A stretch of DNA of 64,000 nt, taken from assembly GCA_964386865.1 (NCBI GenBank), contig CAYLUN010000023.1, forward strand, positions 1 through 64,000. Direction: 5' to 3'. Numbering within the stretch: the first letter of the stretch is position 1; every line of letters begins with the position of its first letter. The DNA comes from CAYLUN01 sp964386865 (GTDB taxonomy: Bacteria > Verrucomicrobiota > Kiritimatiellia > RFP12 > UBA1067). This document shows positions 28,589 through 36,829 of the stretch, one piece after another. The position numbers were made by a program, and so were the translations under genes. The notes beneath the pieces are model-generated. The model was given only the letters and a program-made list of their open reading frames with translations, was not told where the DNA came from and did not search any database.

Positions 28589-29479
28589 ATGTCCATCCTC
28601 TTCACCCGCCTCAGCTTTTACCTCTGCCTGACCGGCATGCTCTACACAGGCCTGCTCGTCTTCCGCCTGTCGGCGCAGGATCCCGCACCCGCGCCGCCGC
28701 ACAGCCCGCCCAGCAACCCCTTCGCGCGCTCGGTCGCCGCCGCCGGCCTGGTCGAGGCCCAGGGCGAGAACATCGCCCTGGGAGTGCCCGTGGCCGGGCT
28801 CGTCACCGCGGTCCATGTCCGCGTCTGGGACACCGTCCAGCCCGGACAGCCCCTGCTCCAGCTCGACGACCGCGAGCTGCAGGCCTCCCTGCTCGGCCTG
28901 CGCGCTCGCGCGCGGGTCGCCGAGGCCACCGAGTCCCGCCTGCGCGGCATGCTCGCCCGCCTGGAGAAAGTCGCCGACAGCCGCGCCATCACACGCGAAG
29001 AGCTCGAGACACGCCGCTCCGACGTGCAGGTCGCCACCGCCGAGCTCGCCTCCGCCCGCGCCGCCGTGGCCCAAGCCGAAGCCCTCCTCGCACGCCTCAC
29101 GGTCTGCGCCCCCCGCGCCGCCACGGTGCTGCAGGTCAACACCCGCCCCGGCGAGTTCGTCACCCCCGGCGCTGCCCGCGCCCCGCTGGTGCTCGGCGAC
29201 CTCACCTACTTTCAGATCCGCGCCGACATCGACGAACAGGTCGCCCCACGCGTCCGCGCCGGCATGAAGGCCGTCGGCTACCTCAAGGGCGATACCCAGA
29301 AGCCCATCCCGCTCGAGTTCGTCCGCATCGAGCCGTTCATCATCCCCAAGACCTCCCTCACCGGCAGCAGCCTTGAGCGCGTGGACACGCGCGTGCTGCA
29401 AGTTATCTACCGCTGCCCGAACTCGGAAACCAACACGCTCTACGTCGGCCAGCAGCTCGACCTCTACCTTCAGGAATAG
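28589..29479 (+). CDS. HlyD/DevB-type membrane-fusion protein
   Basis: 296 aa with an N-terminal membrane anchor (about 8-27) followed by a Pro-rich stretch. A lipoyl-type half-motif (ALGVPVAGLVTAVHV), a long alpha-helical hairpin (about 105-175, Ala/Arg/Glu-rich) and the second half-motif (VCAPRAATVLQVNTRPGEFV) follow. Periplasmic adaptors of this family bridge the inner-membrane transporter and the outer-membrane channel. GGAG at 28577-28580 supports the ATG. The TolC-like gene starts 2 nt after its stop. Confidence 0.88.
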   Translation: MSILFTRLSFYLCLTGMLYTGLLVFRLSAQDPAPAPPHSPPSNPFARSVAAAGLVEAQGENIALGVPVAGLVTAVHVRVWDTVQPGQPLLQLDDRELQASLLGLRARARVAEATESRLRGMLARLEKVADSRAITREELETRRSDVQVATAELASARAAVAQAEALLARLTVCAPRAATVLQVNTRPGEFVTPGAARAPLVLGDLTYFQIRADIDEQVAPRVRAGMKAVGYLKGDTQKPIPLEFVRIEPFIIPKTSLTGSSLERVDTRVLQVIYRCPNSETNTLYVGQQLDLYLQE

Positions 29480-29481
29480 TC

Positions 29482-31005
29482 ATGCGACGCCCATTGAACA
29501 TCACCCAACCCTCGGACACCACGGGATCAGAGGTCAGCGATCAGAAGTCAGCGGTCGGCGATCAGCGATCAGAGGTCAGCGATCAGAGGTCAGCGATCAG
29601 AGGCCTGCGGTCGGCGTTCAGCGTTGAGGGTTTTCTACGGACGCTCGCGATCAGCGCGCTCCTCCTCGCCGGCTGCTCCACGCCGCAGCCCGAGCCGCTG
29701 CACACCCCGCCGCCGCCCGCCGGAGCAATAAACGCAACCGCCACGCGCAGTGCGCGACCCTTGCCGCAGGCGTGGTGGACGGCCTTCCGCGACCCGGAGC
29801 TGGACAGCCTGATCGCCACCGCGCGCGAAAGGAACCGCGACCTCGCACAGGCTGCCGCGCGCATCGAGGCCGCCCAGGCCCGCGCCCGCCTCGCCGGCGC
29901 CGACGCCGCGCTGCACGTCACCGGGTCTGCCAGCGCGACGCGCGCGCGCAGCTCTGAAAGCACAGCCTCCTCCTCGTACCTGCCCGCCTACCAATCACGC
30001 TTTGGCGCGAGCCTCCAATTCGCCTACGAGGCCGACCTCTGGGGCCGCATCCGAGCCCTTCGCCAAGCCGCGGCCAAGAGCGTCGAGCTCTCGGCCTCCG
30101 AGCGCGACACAGCCGAGATCGCGCTTTGCGCCGAAGTCGCGAAGGCGCATCTGTCCCGCCTCGCCGTCAGGCGCGAGTCCGCCGTGCTCGAGCGCCAGCT
30201 CGCCGCCTACGCCGAGACGGAAAAGCTCCTGGCCGCCCGCGTCGACGCAGGCTACGCCACCGGCCTCGACGTCGAGCGCGTGCGCGTCGAGGCCGCCACG
30301 CGCGATGGCGAGCGCGCCGCGCTGCGCGAGCGCGAGCAGGCGCTCGCCAACGCGCTCGCGCTGCTGTGCGGAGAGCCCGCTGCAAACAGCGCCGCCACGA
30401 GCCCGCCCCCCGCTGAGGCCGTCGCGCCCGACGTGCCCGACACCCTGTCGCTCGACCTGCTTGAGCAGCGCCCCGATGTCGCTGCGAAGCGCGCGAAGTG
30501 GGAGTCGTCCTTCCAGCGCGTGCAGGCCGCGCGCGCCGCGCGCTACCCCTCGCTGAGCCTGACCGGAAAGATCGGAGCCGAAGCCGAGCGGCTCGAAGAC
30601 CTGCTGGACTGGCGCAGCCGCCTCTGGTCGCTCGTGGCCGGGCTCACCGCTCCGCTTATCGACGGGGGCAGCCTCAAGGCCTCGCTCGACCTCGAGCGCG
30701 CCGCGCTGCGCGAGGCTGCGGCAGGCTACGAGGCCGCGGTGCTCACGGCCTACCGCGAGGTGGCCGACGCCTTGAACGCCCTGCGCGGACAAGCCGAGCG
30801 CCAGCGGGCCGCCGAGCGCGCCCGCGACGCCGCCCGCCGCGCCCTCGCCCTGTCCCGCGAGCGCTACGACAAGGGCTTCGTCACCTACCTCGAAGTGGTC
30901 GAAAGCGACCGAGCGCTCCTCGCCGCCGAGCGCACGCTCGTGCAGCTTCAGGCCGTCCGCCAGACCGCGACCGTCGACCTTATCCGCGCGCTGGGGATAC
31001 CGTGA
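29482..31005 (+). CDS. TolC/NodT-type outer-membrane efflux lipoprotein
   Basis: 507 aa. A lipobox LLAGC puts the lipidated cysteine at residue 65. The mature part has the two OEP domains, with QAWWTAFRDPELDSLIATA and LEQRPDVAAKRAKWESSF typical of NodT/OprM-like channels. It should complete the tripartite exporter encoded upstream. Odd point: codons 16-50 are made of a 7-nt tandem array (29526-29630), so the signal peptide has an unusually long N-region. No in-frame start codon is available between the array and the lipobox, so ATG 29482 (AGGA 8 nt upstream) is kept. The stop lies 3 nt from the stop of the convergent GH97 gene. Confidence 0.88.
   Translation: MRRPLNITQPSDTTGSEVSDQKSAVGDQRSEVSDQRSAIRGLRSAFSVEGFLRTLAISALLLAGCSTPQPEPLHTPPPPAGAINATATRSARPLPQAWWTAFRDPELDSLIATARERNRDLAQAAARIEAAQARARLAGADAALHVTGSASATRARSSESTASSSYLPAYQSRFGASLQFAYEADLWGRIRALRQAAAKSVELSASERDTAEIALCAEVAKAHLSRLAVRRESAVLERQLAAYAETEKLLAARVDAGYATGLDVERVRVEAATRDGERAALREREQALANALALLCGEPAANSAATSPPPAEAVAPDVPDTLSLDLLEQRPDVAAKRAKWESSFQRVQAARAARYPSLSLTGKIGAEAERLEDLLDWRSRLWSLVAGLTAPLIDGGSLKASLDLERAALREAAAGYEAAVLTAYREVADALNALRGQAERQRAAERARDAARRALALSRERYDKGFVTYLEVVESDRALLAAERTLVQLQAVRQTATVDLIRALGIP
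29526..29630 (+). repeat. array of fifteen 7-nt units inside the TolC-like gene
   Basis: Fifteen contiguous heptamers of consensus RTCAGMG (main forms ATCAGAG and GTCAGCG) occupy exactly 105 nt, a multiple of 3, so the frame is kept. They encode part of the N-terminal extension before the lipoprotein signal. Confidence 0.85.
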
Positions 31006-31008
31006 GGC

Positions 31009-32973
31009 TCACTCCCGCGTGAGACGCGCCACATAGCCGCCACACGGCTCGAGCGTGACAATCAACGCGCCATCGCCCGAGGCGGCTCGCTCCGACGCCG
31101 CAAACTCCGCCGCGCGACCCGGCACGTCTGCCAACTGTGATACGCGCACATTCTTCCAGCCCGTGAAGAGCGGCGCGAAAGAGACCAGCTTCAGGTTCGG
31201 CGTCCCGTTGACTATGGCGACGTACCAGGCCGTCCCCTTGCGCCTGGCGAGCGCCGCGACTTCGCCGATGCGGCTGCCCTCCAGCACGCGCGTTTCGTCC
31301 CACGCCACGGGCAGCGCCTGAATGAAGGGGATCGCCGCCGCCAGCCGCGGCTCGCCGAGAAGCCGCTGCGGGTGCTCCGCCATCACCAGCAGCGGCGACG
31401 TCACCAGATAGGCCATCGCCAGCTGGTGCGCCCACGTCGTCTCGCCGGGGCGCGAAAACGCCAGCGGCGTGTAGTCCGCATGGCCGACCACGCCGCGCGT
31501 GAACGGCAGGGCCGCGTTGTGCGACGCGGGCAAATCTTGATTCTCGCCGCCGGGCACGAGCGCCCGCTTGCTCAGGTCCGCGCCCTTCTCGCGCTGGCGC
31601 TTCAGATAGCCCTCCGTGATGCGGTTGAGCTCCAGCCCCCGCACCGCCTCGCGCGTGACCTCGTTCGGATAGGTTCGGCTCTCGCCGCACGGCTTCTGGC
31701 ACCCGTGGAAATTCACCAGCAGCTTGCGGGCGGCGGCCTCCTGGAGAACCCACTCGTCAAACGCGACCAGCCCGGCGTCCTCGCCGTTCATGAAATCCAC
31801 CTTCACGCCGGCCGCGCCCGCCGCCTTCACGCGGTCGAGAAACGCCCGCAGCGCGGCGTAGTTGTCCGCCGGCACATTCAGCTCCTTGGCGTGCTTCCAC
31901 ACGAACACGCGCACTCCGTTCGTCGCCGCGTAGCCGCACACGTCCTTCAGCGTGTCCCAGGCGTTCGTCCACCCCTCCCAGCCCTCGTCCAGCGTCGTGA
32001 ACTCGAATTGGAGCCGGGTCGCGCAATCAATCACGCGCTTTTCGCTTTCAACCGTCATGAAGTCGGGGTCGCCCTGCCACCAGCTCCAGACGCTGCGGCC
32101 TCCCGCCGTCCACCCGTCGGCCTCGAACAGCGCCGGATCGGGAGGCGGGTTGAGCCCGGACACCAGGTCGCTGTTGACCAGCGCGTCCAGCGTCGGCGCC
32201 AGCAGCAGCACACGCCACGGGGTGCGGAAGCGGCCGCTCACGGAGAAGCCGTCCTTCTCGGTGAAAACACCGCGCAGCTCGCCGTCCGGCCGCGCCTCCA
32301 GCCGCAGGCCGCTATAGCGGTAGAGCGCGGCCTCTGTCACGGCCGCATACCCCCGCCCTCCGGGCAGCTCCGCCACCAGCGGCATCGTCTGAACCGGCCC
32401 CTGCGGCGAGATCCGGTGCAGCTCGCCCAGCGGTGCGCTGAGCCACTCGCCCGCATAGGTTTTCAGCTTCCACTCCGACCGCCGCTCGGCGAACCAGACG
32501 CGGCTCTCGGAGGGCAGCCGCCAGCGCGCCGTCTCGCCCGTGACGCGCCGGCTCCCTTCGCCGGGCACCAGAAAGCGCCACGCGAAGCCGCCGTTCGCCA
32601 CCGAGATTTGGACGCCGTAAGGCACGCCCTCGAGCGGCGTCACCGTGAAGAGCGCCACCAGCGCGTCGTACGCGGCTTCGGCGTGCGCGCCGCGGACCGG
32701 AAAGCGCTCGTGAACATCCCGCACGTTAACCGCCGTCAGCGAGGCGACCCGCCCCATGTCCTTCCCGTCCAGCGTCAAGCCGATCGGCGACGGCGCCACC
32801 ACCTGCGCGCCGCGAAAGGCCACCTCGTAGGCCAGCCGGCCCTGCGCGTCAATGCCGATGACCGCCTGCACCGCGCCGTCCGGGCTCGACAGGCGCCGCC
32901 CCTCCGCGCGCGCCGCGCCCGCGAGCAGCAGGGCGACCGCCAGCACACACCCGCCGCACGCCTGCGCCCTCAT
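31009..32973 (-). CDS. GH97-family secreted alpha-glycosidase
   Basis: 654 aa from ATG 32973. Signal peptide about 1-24 (CVLAVALLLAGAARA). The N-terminal beta-sandwich (LSSPDGAVQAVIGIDAQGRL) and the central barrel with WWQGDP, TLDEGWEGW, KVDFMNGEDAG and NFHGCQKPCGESRTYPN match GH97 (SusB/BtGal97-like). In the family the Asp of the KVDFM motif is the nucleophile of retaining alpha-galactosidase-type members, so retention is inferred; substrate is uncertain. An upstream in-frame ATG (33006) lies inside a 7-nt repeat array and would only add repeat-encoded residues, so the later start is preferred. Confidence 0.85.
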   Translation of the reverse strand: MRAQACGGCVLAVALLLAGAARAEGRRLSSPDGAVQAVIGIDAQGRLAYEVAFRGAQVVAPSPIGLTLDGKDMGRVASLTAVNVRDVHERFPVRGAHAEAAYDALVALFTVTPLEGVPYGVQISVANGGFAWRFLVPGEGSRRVTGETARWRLPSESRVWFAERRSEWKLKTYAGEWLSAPLGELHRISPQGPVQTMPLVAELPGGRGYAAVTEAALYRYSGLRLEARPDGELRGVFTEKDGFSVSGRFRTPWRVLLLAPTLDALVNSDLVSGLNPPPDPALFEADGWTAGGRSVWSWWQGDPDFMTVESEKRVIDCATRLQFEFTTLDEGWEGWTNAWDTLKDVCGYAATNGVRVFVWKHAKELNVPADNYAALRAFLDRVKAAGAAGVKVDFMNGEDAGLVAFDEWVLQEAAARKLLVNFHGCQKPCGESRTYPNEVTREAVRGLELNRITEGYLKRQREKGADLSKRALVPGGENQDLPASHNAALPFTRGVVGHADYTPLAFSRPGETTWAHQLAMAYLVTSPLLVMAEHPQRLLGEPRLAAAIPFIQALPVAWDETRVLEGSRIGEVAALARRKGTAWYVAIVNGTPNLKLVSFAPLFTGWKNVRVSQLADVPGRAAEFAASERAASGDGALIVTLEPCGGYVARLTRE

Positions 32974-32976
32974 CCC

Positions 32977-33039
32977 TAGAATCCAGTTTCCAGTTTCCAG
33001 TTTCACATCCCCGGTCTCACGTTTACAGTCTCCAGCCCC
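32977..33039. repeat. array of nine 7-nt units before the GH97 gene
   Basis: Nine contiguous heptamers, consensus CAGTYTC on the + strand with three perfect CAGTTTC copies, end 3 bp from the GH97 start codon. They fill most of the spacer between the GH97 and epimerase genes. Confidence 0.75.
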
Positions 33040-33051
33040 GTGTTCCGCCGC

Positions 33052-34095
33052 TCAGAAAAACCACTTCGCGAAGCGCAGAATGCCCTGCTTCCACGGCACG
33101 CGGTGCGAGACGCCCGACGCGTTCTTAAAGCCGTCCAAGTTCGCCACGTACCACCGGTAATTGCGCACCAGCGCGTCTTTGTTGGAATACTTCGGCCGGT
33201 AGCCCAGAGCGCGCTCCGCCTTCTCGATGCTCACGAACGAGTCCTCTGCGGCCGTCTCGTACACCCACTTGTAGAGCGGCGAGAGGCGCAGCAGCTCCAG
33301 AAACCGCAAGGCCCAGATCACCGGCGTGGCCGGAAGCCCCGTGGTGCTCTTGCCATGGCCCGCGTCATCAAGCACAGCCTGATAGTCCTCGCGCATCGTC
33401 GTGAACGCCTTCGCGCCGATGTTGAACGTGTCATTCACCGAGGCCTTGTCCAGCGTCAGCGTCAGCCAGATCGCCTCGCACAGATCCTCGACGTCCAGCA
33501 GCTGGTAGCGGTTCTTGCCGCTGCCGATCATCGGAAAACCGTGGCCCGTGTAGGCCCAGTCGTAGAAGAGCGCGAAGACGCCGAGGCGCTCGGGGCCGAC
33601 GAACGATTTCGGGCGGATGATCGGGATGCAGAGCCCCTTCTTGCGAAAGTTGATGCAAACCTCTTCGGCCATGATCTTAGCCTTGCCGTAAGGGCCGACG
33701 CCGATGAGCCGGTCGCCCTCCAGCAGCGGGTGGTGATCCGGGATTCCGTACACGGCCGTCGACGAAATCATGACCACGCGCTCCACGCCGGCCTCCTGCG
33801 CCGCCGCCATCACGTTGCGGGTGCCGTCCACGTCCGTGGTCATGATGTCCGCTTCGGAGTAGAGAGGCAGCGCCGCCGCCGTGTGGACCACCCACGTCAC
33901 GCCCCCCATCACCCGCTTCAGGGCCGACACGTCGCGGATGTCGCCCACCAGCGCGTCGACCTGCCCGCGCTCGGGATAGTCGAACGGCACCAGGTCGATC
34001 GACCGGATGTCGGTGACACCCTTGCTCCGCAGGTGGCGGATCAGGTTGATGCCCAAGAAGCCGCTTCCGCCCGTGACCAACACGCGTTGATGCAT
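33052..34095 (-). CDS. NAD-dependent epimerase/dehydratase (extended SDR)
   Basis: 347 aa. The N-terminus carries the Rossmann signature VLVTGGSGFLGINLIRHL, the catalytic Tyr-Lys pair is in YGKAK (about residue 141), and the preceding SSTAVYG supplies the Ser. The family converts nucleotide sugars or sterol-like substrates at the C4 or neighbouring carbon; the exact substrate is not evident. GGAGGAG directly precedes ATG 34095. It is transcribed toward the GH97 gene, from which the 7-nt array separates it, and away from the Sua5 gene. A role in surface polysaccharide or sugar interconversion is inferred. Confidence 0.85.
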   Translation of the reverse strand: MHQRVLVTGGSGFLGINLIRHLRSKGVTDIRSIDLVPFDYPERGQVDALVGDIRDVSALKRVMGGVTWVVHTAAALPLYSEADIMTTDVDGTRNVMAAAQEAGVERVVMISSTAVYGIPDHHPLLEGDRLIGVGPYGKAKIMAEEVCINFRKKGLCIPIIRPKSFVGPERLGVFALFYDWAYTGHGFPMIGSGKNRYQLLDVEDLCEAIWLTLTLDKASVNDTFNIGAKAFTTMREDYQAVLDDAGHGKSTTGLPATPVIWALRFLELLRLSPLYKWVYETAAEDSFVSIEKAERALGYRPKYSNKDALVRNYRWYVANLDGFKNASGVSHRVPWKQGILRFAKWFF

Positions 34096-34121
34096 GAAAA
34101 ACTCCTCCGTGTATCGACTGC

Positions 34122-34227
34122 AGGTTCAGCGTTCACGTTCAAACGTTCGGCCCGCACGGATCTTGAACACGCGCGACAAACCAGTATCCAGAACCACTGA
34201 ACCGTAAACCTCCAAACCTCTTCAACG
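34122..34227. repeat. short-unit repeats between the epimerase and Sua5 genes
   Basis: GTTCA-type units (34122-34149) and an 8/7/8/7-nt series GAACCACT, GAACCGT, AAACCTCC, AAACCTC (34191-34220) lie in the divergent spacer. The second series matches the array before purE in unit and spacing. Confidence 0.6.
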
Positions 34228-34244
34228 TCGTTATCTTACACGCC

Positions 34245-34273
34245 TTGCGCCCCAAGCTCAAGTGTGGTACATA
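34245..34273 (+). promoter_or_regulatory. promoter of the Sua5 gene, apparently leaderless
   Basis: TTGCGC (34245-34250), 17-bp spacer, TACATA (34268-34273). The -10 box ends 6 bp before ATG 34280, so transcription should start at or next to the start codon. No Shine-Dalgarno is present. Confidence 0.5.
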
Positions 34274-34279
34274 TTTTCT

Positions 34280-34888
34280 ATGCACTCGCTGACACCCGAG
34301 ACGCTCGCGACGGCCGCGCGGCTCCTGCGCGCGGGCGGCGTAGTGGTCATTCCCACCGACACCGTTTACGGCATCGCCGCGCACCCGGAGTGCGCCTCGG
34401 CTGTGGCCCGCATCTGCACGCTCAAGGGCCGGCCCACCGGCAAGCCCATCGCCCTGCTCGCCTCGGACGCCGCAGCCGTAACGGCCTTCGGCGCGACGTT
34501 CCCGCCCCCCGCGCAGCGCCTCGCCGCCGCCTACTGGCCGGGCGCGCTCACCCTCGTGCTTCCCTGCGGCGAAACCTGCGAAGGCTTCCGCGTGCCGAAC
34601 CACGACGCCACCCGCTCGCTGCTTGCGGCCTGCGGGGGTACCTTGCGCGTAACCAGCGCCAACCTGAGCGGCGCGATGCCGGCGGTCAGCGCGGTGGACG
34701 CGCTGCGCGACGTGGGCCTCGACGCCGACCTCGTGATCGACGGCGGCGTCTCACCCGGCGGCGTGGCCAGCACGGTCGTCAAGGTCGACGCCGACGGCGC
34801 CGTCGCCGTGCTGCGCGAAGGCGCCATCCCCGCGCCCGACATCCTCCGCGTCGCCGGCGCCCCCGTGCCCTTCAGCGTCACACGCTGA
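34280..34888 (+). CDS. Sua5/YciO/YrdC family protein (threonylcarbamoyl-AMP synthase type)
   Basis: 202 aa from ATG 34280. It has the YrdC fold signatures GGVVVIPTDTVYGIAAHP, KGRPTGKPIALL, the WPGALTLVLP stretch and RVTSANLSGA. The family forms threonylcarbamoyl-adenylate from threonine, bicarbonate and ATP for the t6A37 tRNA modification in the cytoplasm. Length fits YrdC alone, without the C-terminal Sua5 domain. A TTG at 34262 would lie upstream of the -10 box, so the ATG is preferred. A phosphatase of the LMW type follows two genes downstream, a neighbourhood also seen around Sua5 in other bacteria. Confidence 0.9.
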   Translation: MHSLTPETLATAARLLRAGGVVVIPTDTVYGIAAHPECASAVARICTLKGRPTGKPIALLASDAAAVTAFGATFPPPAQRLAAAYWPGALTLVLPCGETCEGFRVPNHDATRSLLAACGGTLRVTSANLSGAMPAVSAVDALRDVGLDADLVIDGGVSPGGVASTVVKVDADGAVAVLREGAIPAPDILRVAGAPVPFSVTR

Positions 34889-34928
34889 GCGCCCCGTCGC
34901 GAAACAGGCGCGTCCGCCTATTTTCCCC

Positions 34929-34957
34929 TTTCCCCGCCCCCCCAAATACTCTAATCT
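34929..34957 (+). promoter_or_regulatory. possible leaderless promoter of the coiled-coil protein gene
   Basis: A good -10 box TAATCT (34952-34957) ends 6 bp before ATG 34964, and no Shine-Dalgarno is present. The -35 position (34929-34934) reads TTTCCC-like sequence and is poor. Confidence 0.3.
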
Positions 34958-34963
34958 ATTCCC

Positions 34964-35851
34964 ATGAGTGCTATCCCCCCCAAGCATGCGCCCGACCCGG
35001 CCCCCTATGAGGCGCCCGAGACCGGCGGCGGCCTGGTCGCGATGTACAACGCGGCCTCGCACGCCAACGCCGAGTCATTCCCCGTGCTCAAGGCGTTTCA
35101 GGACTACATCGAGGCCGAGCGTACCCAAGCCCGCAAGCGCGTGGTTCAGCTTTCGGTCTTCTTCGCGGTCCTCATGGTCGTCGTCGTCGCCGGCTTCCTG
35201 ACGGCGGGAATCGCCATGTGGCGCAACAACGCCGAGCGGGAGAACAAGCTCCTCGAGGCCGTTCTCGCGCAGAAGGCGGCTCCGGCGCCAGCCGCCGCAC
35301 CCGCGGCCATCGTGCAAACCTCGCCCGTGTTCGAGGAGTCCGTCCGCCAGATGTCGCGCGCCACCTCCGAGCTCCAGAGCAGCCTCGACAAAAAGCTGGA
35401 CGGGGTCAGCGACATCGCGACCAAGGTGCACGAGAAGGTCGCCTCGCAGGACGGCGAGCTCGAAAAGATGCGCGCCGAACTCAGGAAGATGCAGGAGCAG
35501 AGCGCCAAGCTCCAGAGCGAGCTCGTCTCCGTTAAAGAGGCCGCCAAGAAGCCCGCGCCGCCGGCGGTCGCTGCGGTCGCGCCCAAGCCCGTCACGCCCA
35601 AGCCCGTCACGCCCGCGCCCGTCGCCTCGGCCGATGCCACCGCCCTCGCCGCGGCGGCCACGCCCGCGCCCCTCCCGGCAGCCAAGCCCGAGCCTCGCGA
35701 CCCGCGCTTCCCGCCGGCCGTCAAGGCGCCGCCCGCGGCTCCTGCCGGCGTGACGCCCCCCGCCGCCCCCAAGGGCATGATCGCCTCGGCCATACCCGTC
35801 ACGACCAAGAACGTCGGCACGATCCCTTGGCGCGTGCTGATCCCGGAGTAG
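34964..35851 (+). CDS. single-pass membrane protein with coiled coil and Pro/Ala-rich tail, function unknown
   Basis: 295 aa. A soluble N-terminus (about 1-58), one membrane segment (about 62-86, VFFAVLMVVVVAGFLTAGIA), a predicted coiled coil (about 120-193, KMRAELRKMQEQSAKLQSEL) and a Pro/Ala/Lys-rich tail (about 195-285) are visible. The most likely topology is N-in with the coiled coil and tail in the periplasm. The Pro-rich region could span the periplasm, as in envelope-linking proteins, but no TonB or LysM domain is recognised. It lies between Sua5 and the phosphatase, whose gene starts 5 nt after its stop, so co-transcription is likely. Confidence 0.75.
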   Translation: MSAIPPKHAPDPAPYEAPETGGGLVAMYNAASHANAESFPVLKAFQDYIEAERTQARKRVVQLSVFFAVLMVVVVAGFLTAGIAMWRNNAERENKLLEAVLAQKAAPAPAAAPAAIVQTSPVFEESVRQMSRATSELQSSLDKKLDGVSDIATKVHEKVASQDGELEKMRAELRKMQEQSAKLQSELVSVKEAAKKPAPPAVAAVAPKPVTPKPVTPAPVASADATALAAAATPAPLPAAKPEPRDPRFPPAVKAPPAAPAGVTPPAAPKGMIASAIPVTTKNVGTIPWRVLIPE

Positions 35852-35856
35852 GCCGC

Positions 35857-36333
35857 ATGGCTTGGCTCGCCCTCTTTGTCTGCACCGGCAACACCTGCCG
35901 CAGCCCGATGGCCGAGGCGCTGGTGCGTGACGCGCTGCCGCCCCGCTCGCCGTGGCGCGTCGCCTCAGCCGGCCTCGCCGCCTGCCCCGGTACGCGGGCC
36001 TCCGAGTGGGCCGTGGCGGCGCTCGACGAGCTGGGCTGCGAGCTGCGCGCCCACCGCAGCCGCTTGGTGTCGGACGGCGACGTGCGCGAAGCCACGGTTA
36101 TCGTCGCCATGACGGACGCCCACGCCCAGCAGCTCGCGACGCTCTTCCCGGTCGCCCGCGACCGCATCTACCTGCTCCGCGCGTTCGACCCGGACGCGGC
36201 AACGGAGCGCAGCGATGTCGCCGATCCCTACTGTGGCAGCCTCGACGACTACCGCCGCTGCCGCGACCTGATCCGGCGGGCCGTACCCGGACTCGTGCGT
36301 TTTCTGAATCAGACCGCCCCGGCGGCCTGCTAA
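35857..36333 (+). CDS. low-molecular-weight protein-tyrosine-phosphatase family protein
   Basis: 158 aa from ATG 35857. The phosphate loop C-x5-R is CTGNTCRS (Cys9, Arg15), and the general acid Asp is in DPY at about residue 123, so the active site looks complete. Family members dephosphorylate protein tyrosine or arginine, or reduce arsenate. The Sua5 gene upstream favours a YwlE/LMW-PTP assignment, but substrate is uncertain. An in-frame ATG at 35827 lies within the preceding gene and is not needed. Confidence 0.88.
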   Translation: MAWLALFVCTGNTCRSPMAEALVRDALPPRSPWRVASAGLAACPGTRASEWAVAALDELGCELRAHRSRLVSDGDVREATVIVAMTDAHAQQLATLFPVARDRIYLLRAFDPDAATERSDVADPYCGSLDDYRRCRDLIRRAVPGLVRFLNQTAPAAC

Positions 36334-36354
36334 CTGCTAAGAAAGGTCCACGAC

Positions 36355-36804
36355 ATGGTCATCGACACGCTCGTCAACAGCGCCCGCTACGAAAGCCTGC
36401 ACCCGCGTTTCAAGGCGGCCTTCGCCTTCCTGAGGCGCCCCGACATCGATGCCGTCGCACTCGGCCGCACCGACGTCGACGGCTCCGCCCTCTTTGCGCT
36501 CGTGCAGACCTACGAGACGAAGCCCATCCAAGAGGGCAAGCTGGAGTCGCACAAGAAGTACGTTGACATCCAGTACATCCTCGAAGGCGAAGAGTTCATG
36601 GGCTACGCGCCGCTCGGCACCCAGCCCGTGTCCAAGCCCTTTGACCCCGAGAAGGACATCGGCTTCTATGATGGCGAAGCGTGGTTCACCCGCTTCCGCA
36701 AGGGCATGTTCGCGATCTTCTTCCCGCAGGACGCCCACCTGCCCGGACGCCACACCGACAAAGCGACTCACGTCAAGAAGATCGTCCTCAAGATCGAGCT
36801 GTGA
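36355..36804 (+). CDS. YhcH/YjgK/YiaL family protein (possible sialic acid or sugar anomerase)
   Basis: 149 aa covering the whole DUF386 fold, with SHKKYVDIQYILEGEEFMGY, the FAIFFPQDAHLPG cupin-like metal region and C-terminal VKKIVLKIEL. Members of the family act on sugar anomers (the E. coli YhcH/NanQ protein opens N-acetylneuraminate anomers) or are EbgC-like subunits. The metal ligands Glu/His/His of the family appear present (H in SHKKY, H in DAHLPG). It sits 26 nt upstream of a sulfatase, consistent with glycan breakdown, and a sialidase-like gene lies in the same window. Function in detail is inferred. Confidence 0.82.
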   Translation: MVIDTLVNSARYESLHPRFKAAFAFLRRPDIDAVALGRTDVDGSALFALVQTYETKPIQEGKLESHKKYVDIQYILEGEEFMGYAPLGTQPVSKPFDPEKDIGFYDGEAWFTRFRKGMFAIFFPQDAHLPGRHTDKATHVKKIVLKIEL

Positions 36805-36829
36805 CGCGTAGAGCGGGGAGGGCCTGCCG

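Noticed and set aside
29526..29630. CRISPR array
   Set aside because: Units are 7 nt and contiguous, with no spacers of 25-40 nt and no cas genes nearby.
31372..32979. 535-codon plus-strand frame opposite the GH97 gene
   Set aside because: The minus-strand GH97 protein has catalytic motifs and a signal peptide; the plus frame is Arg/His/Pro-rich with no domain.
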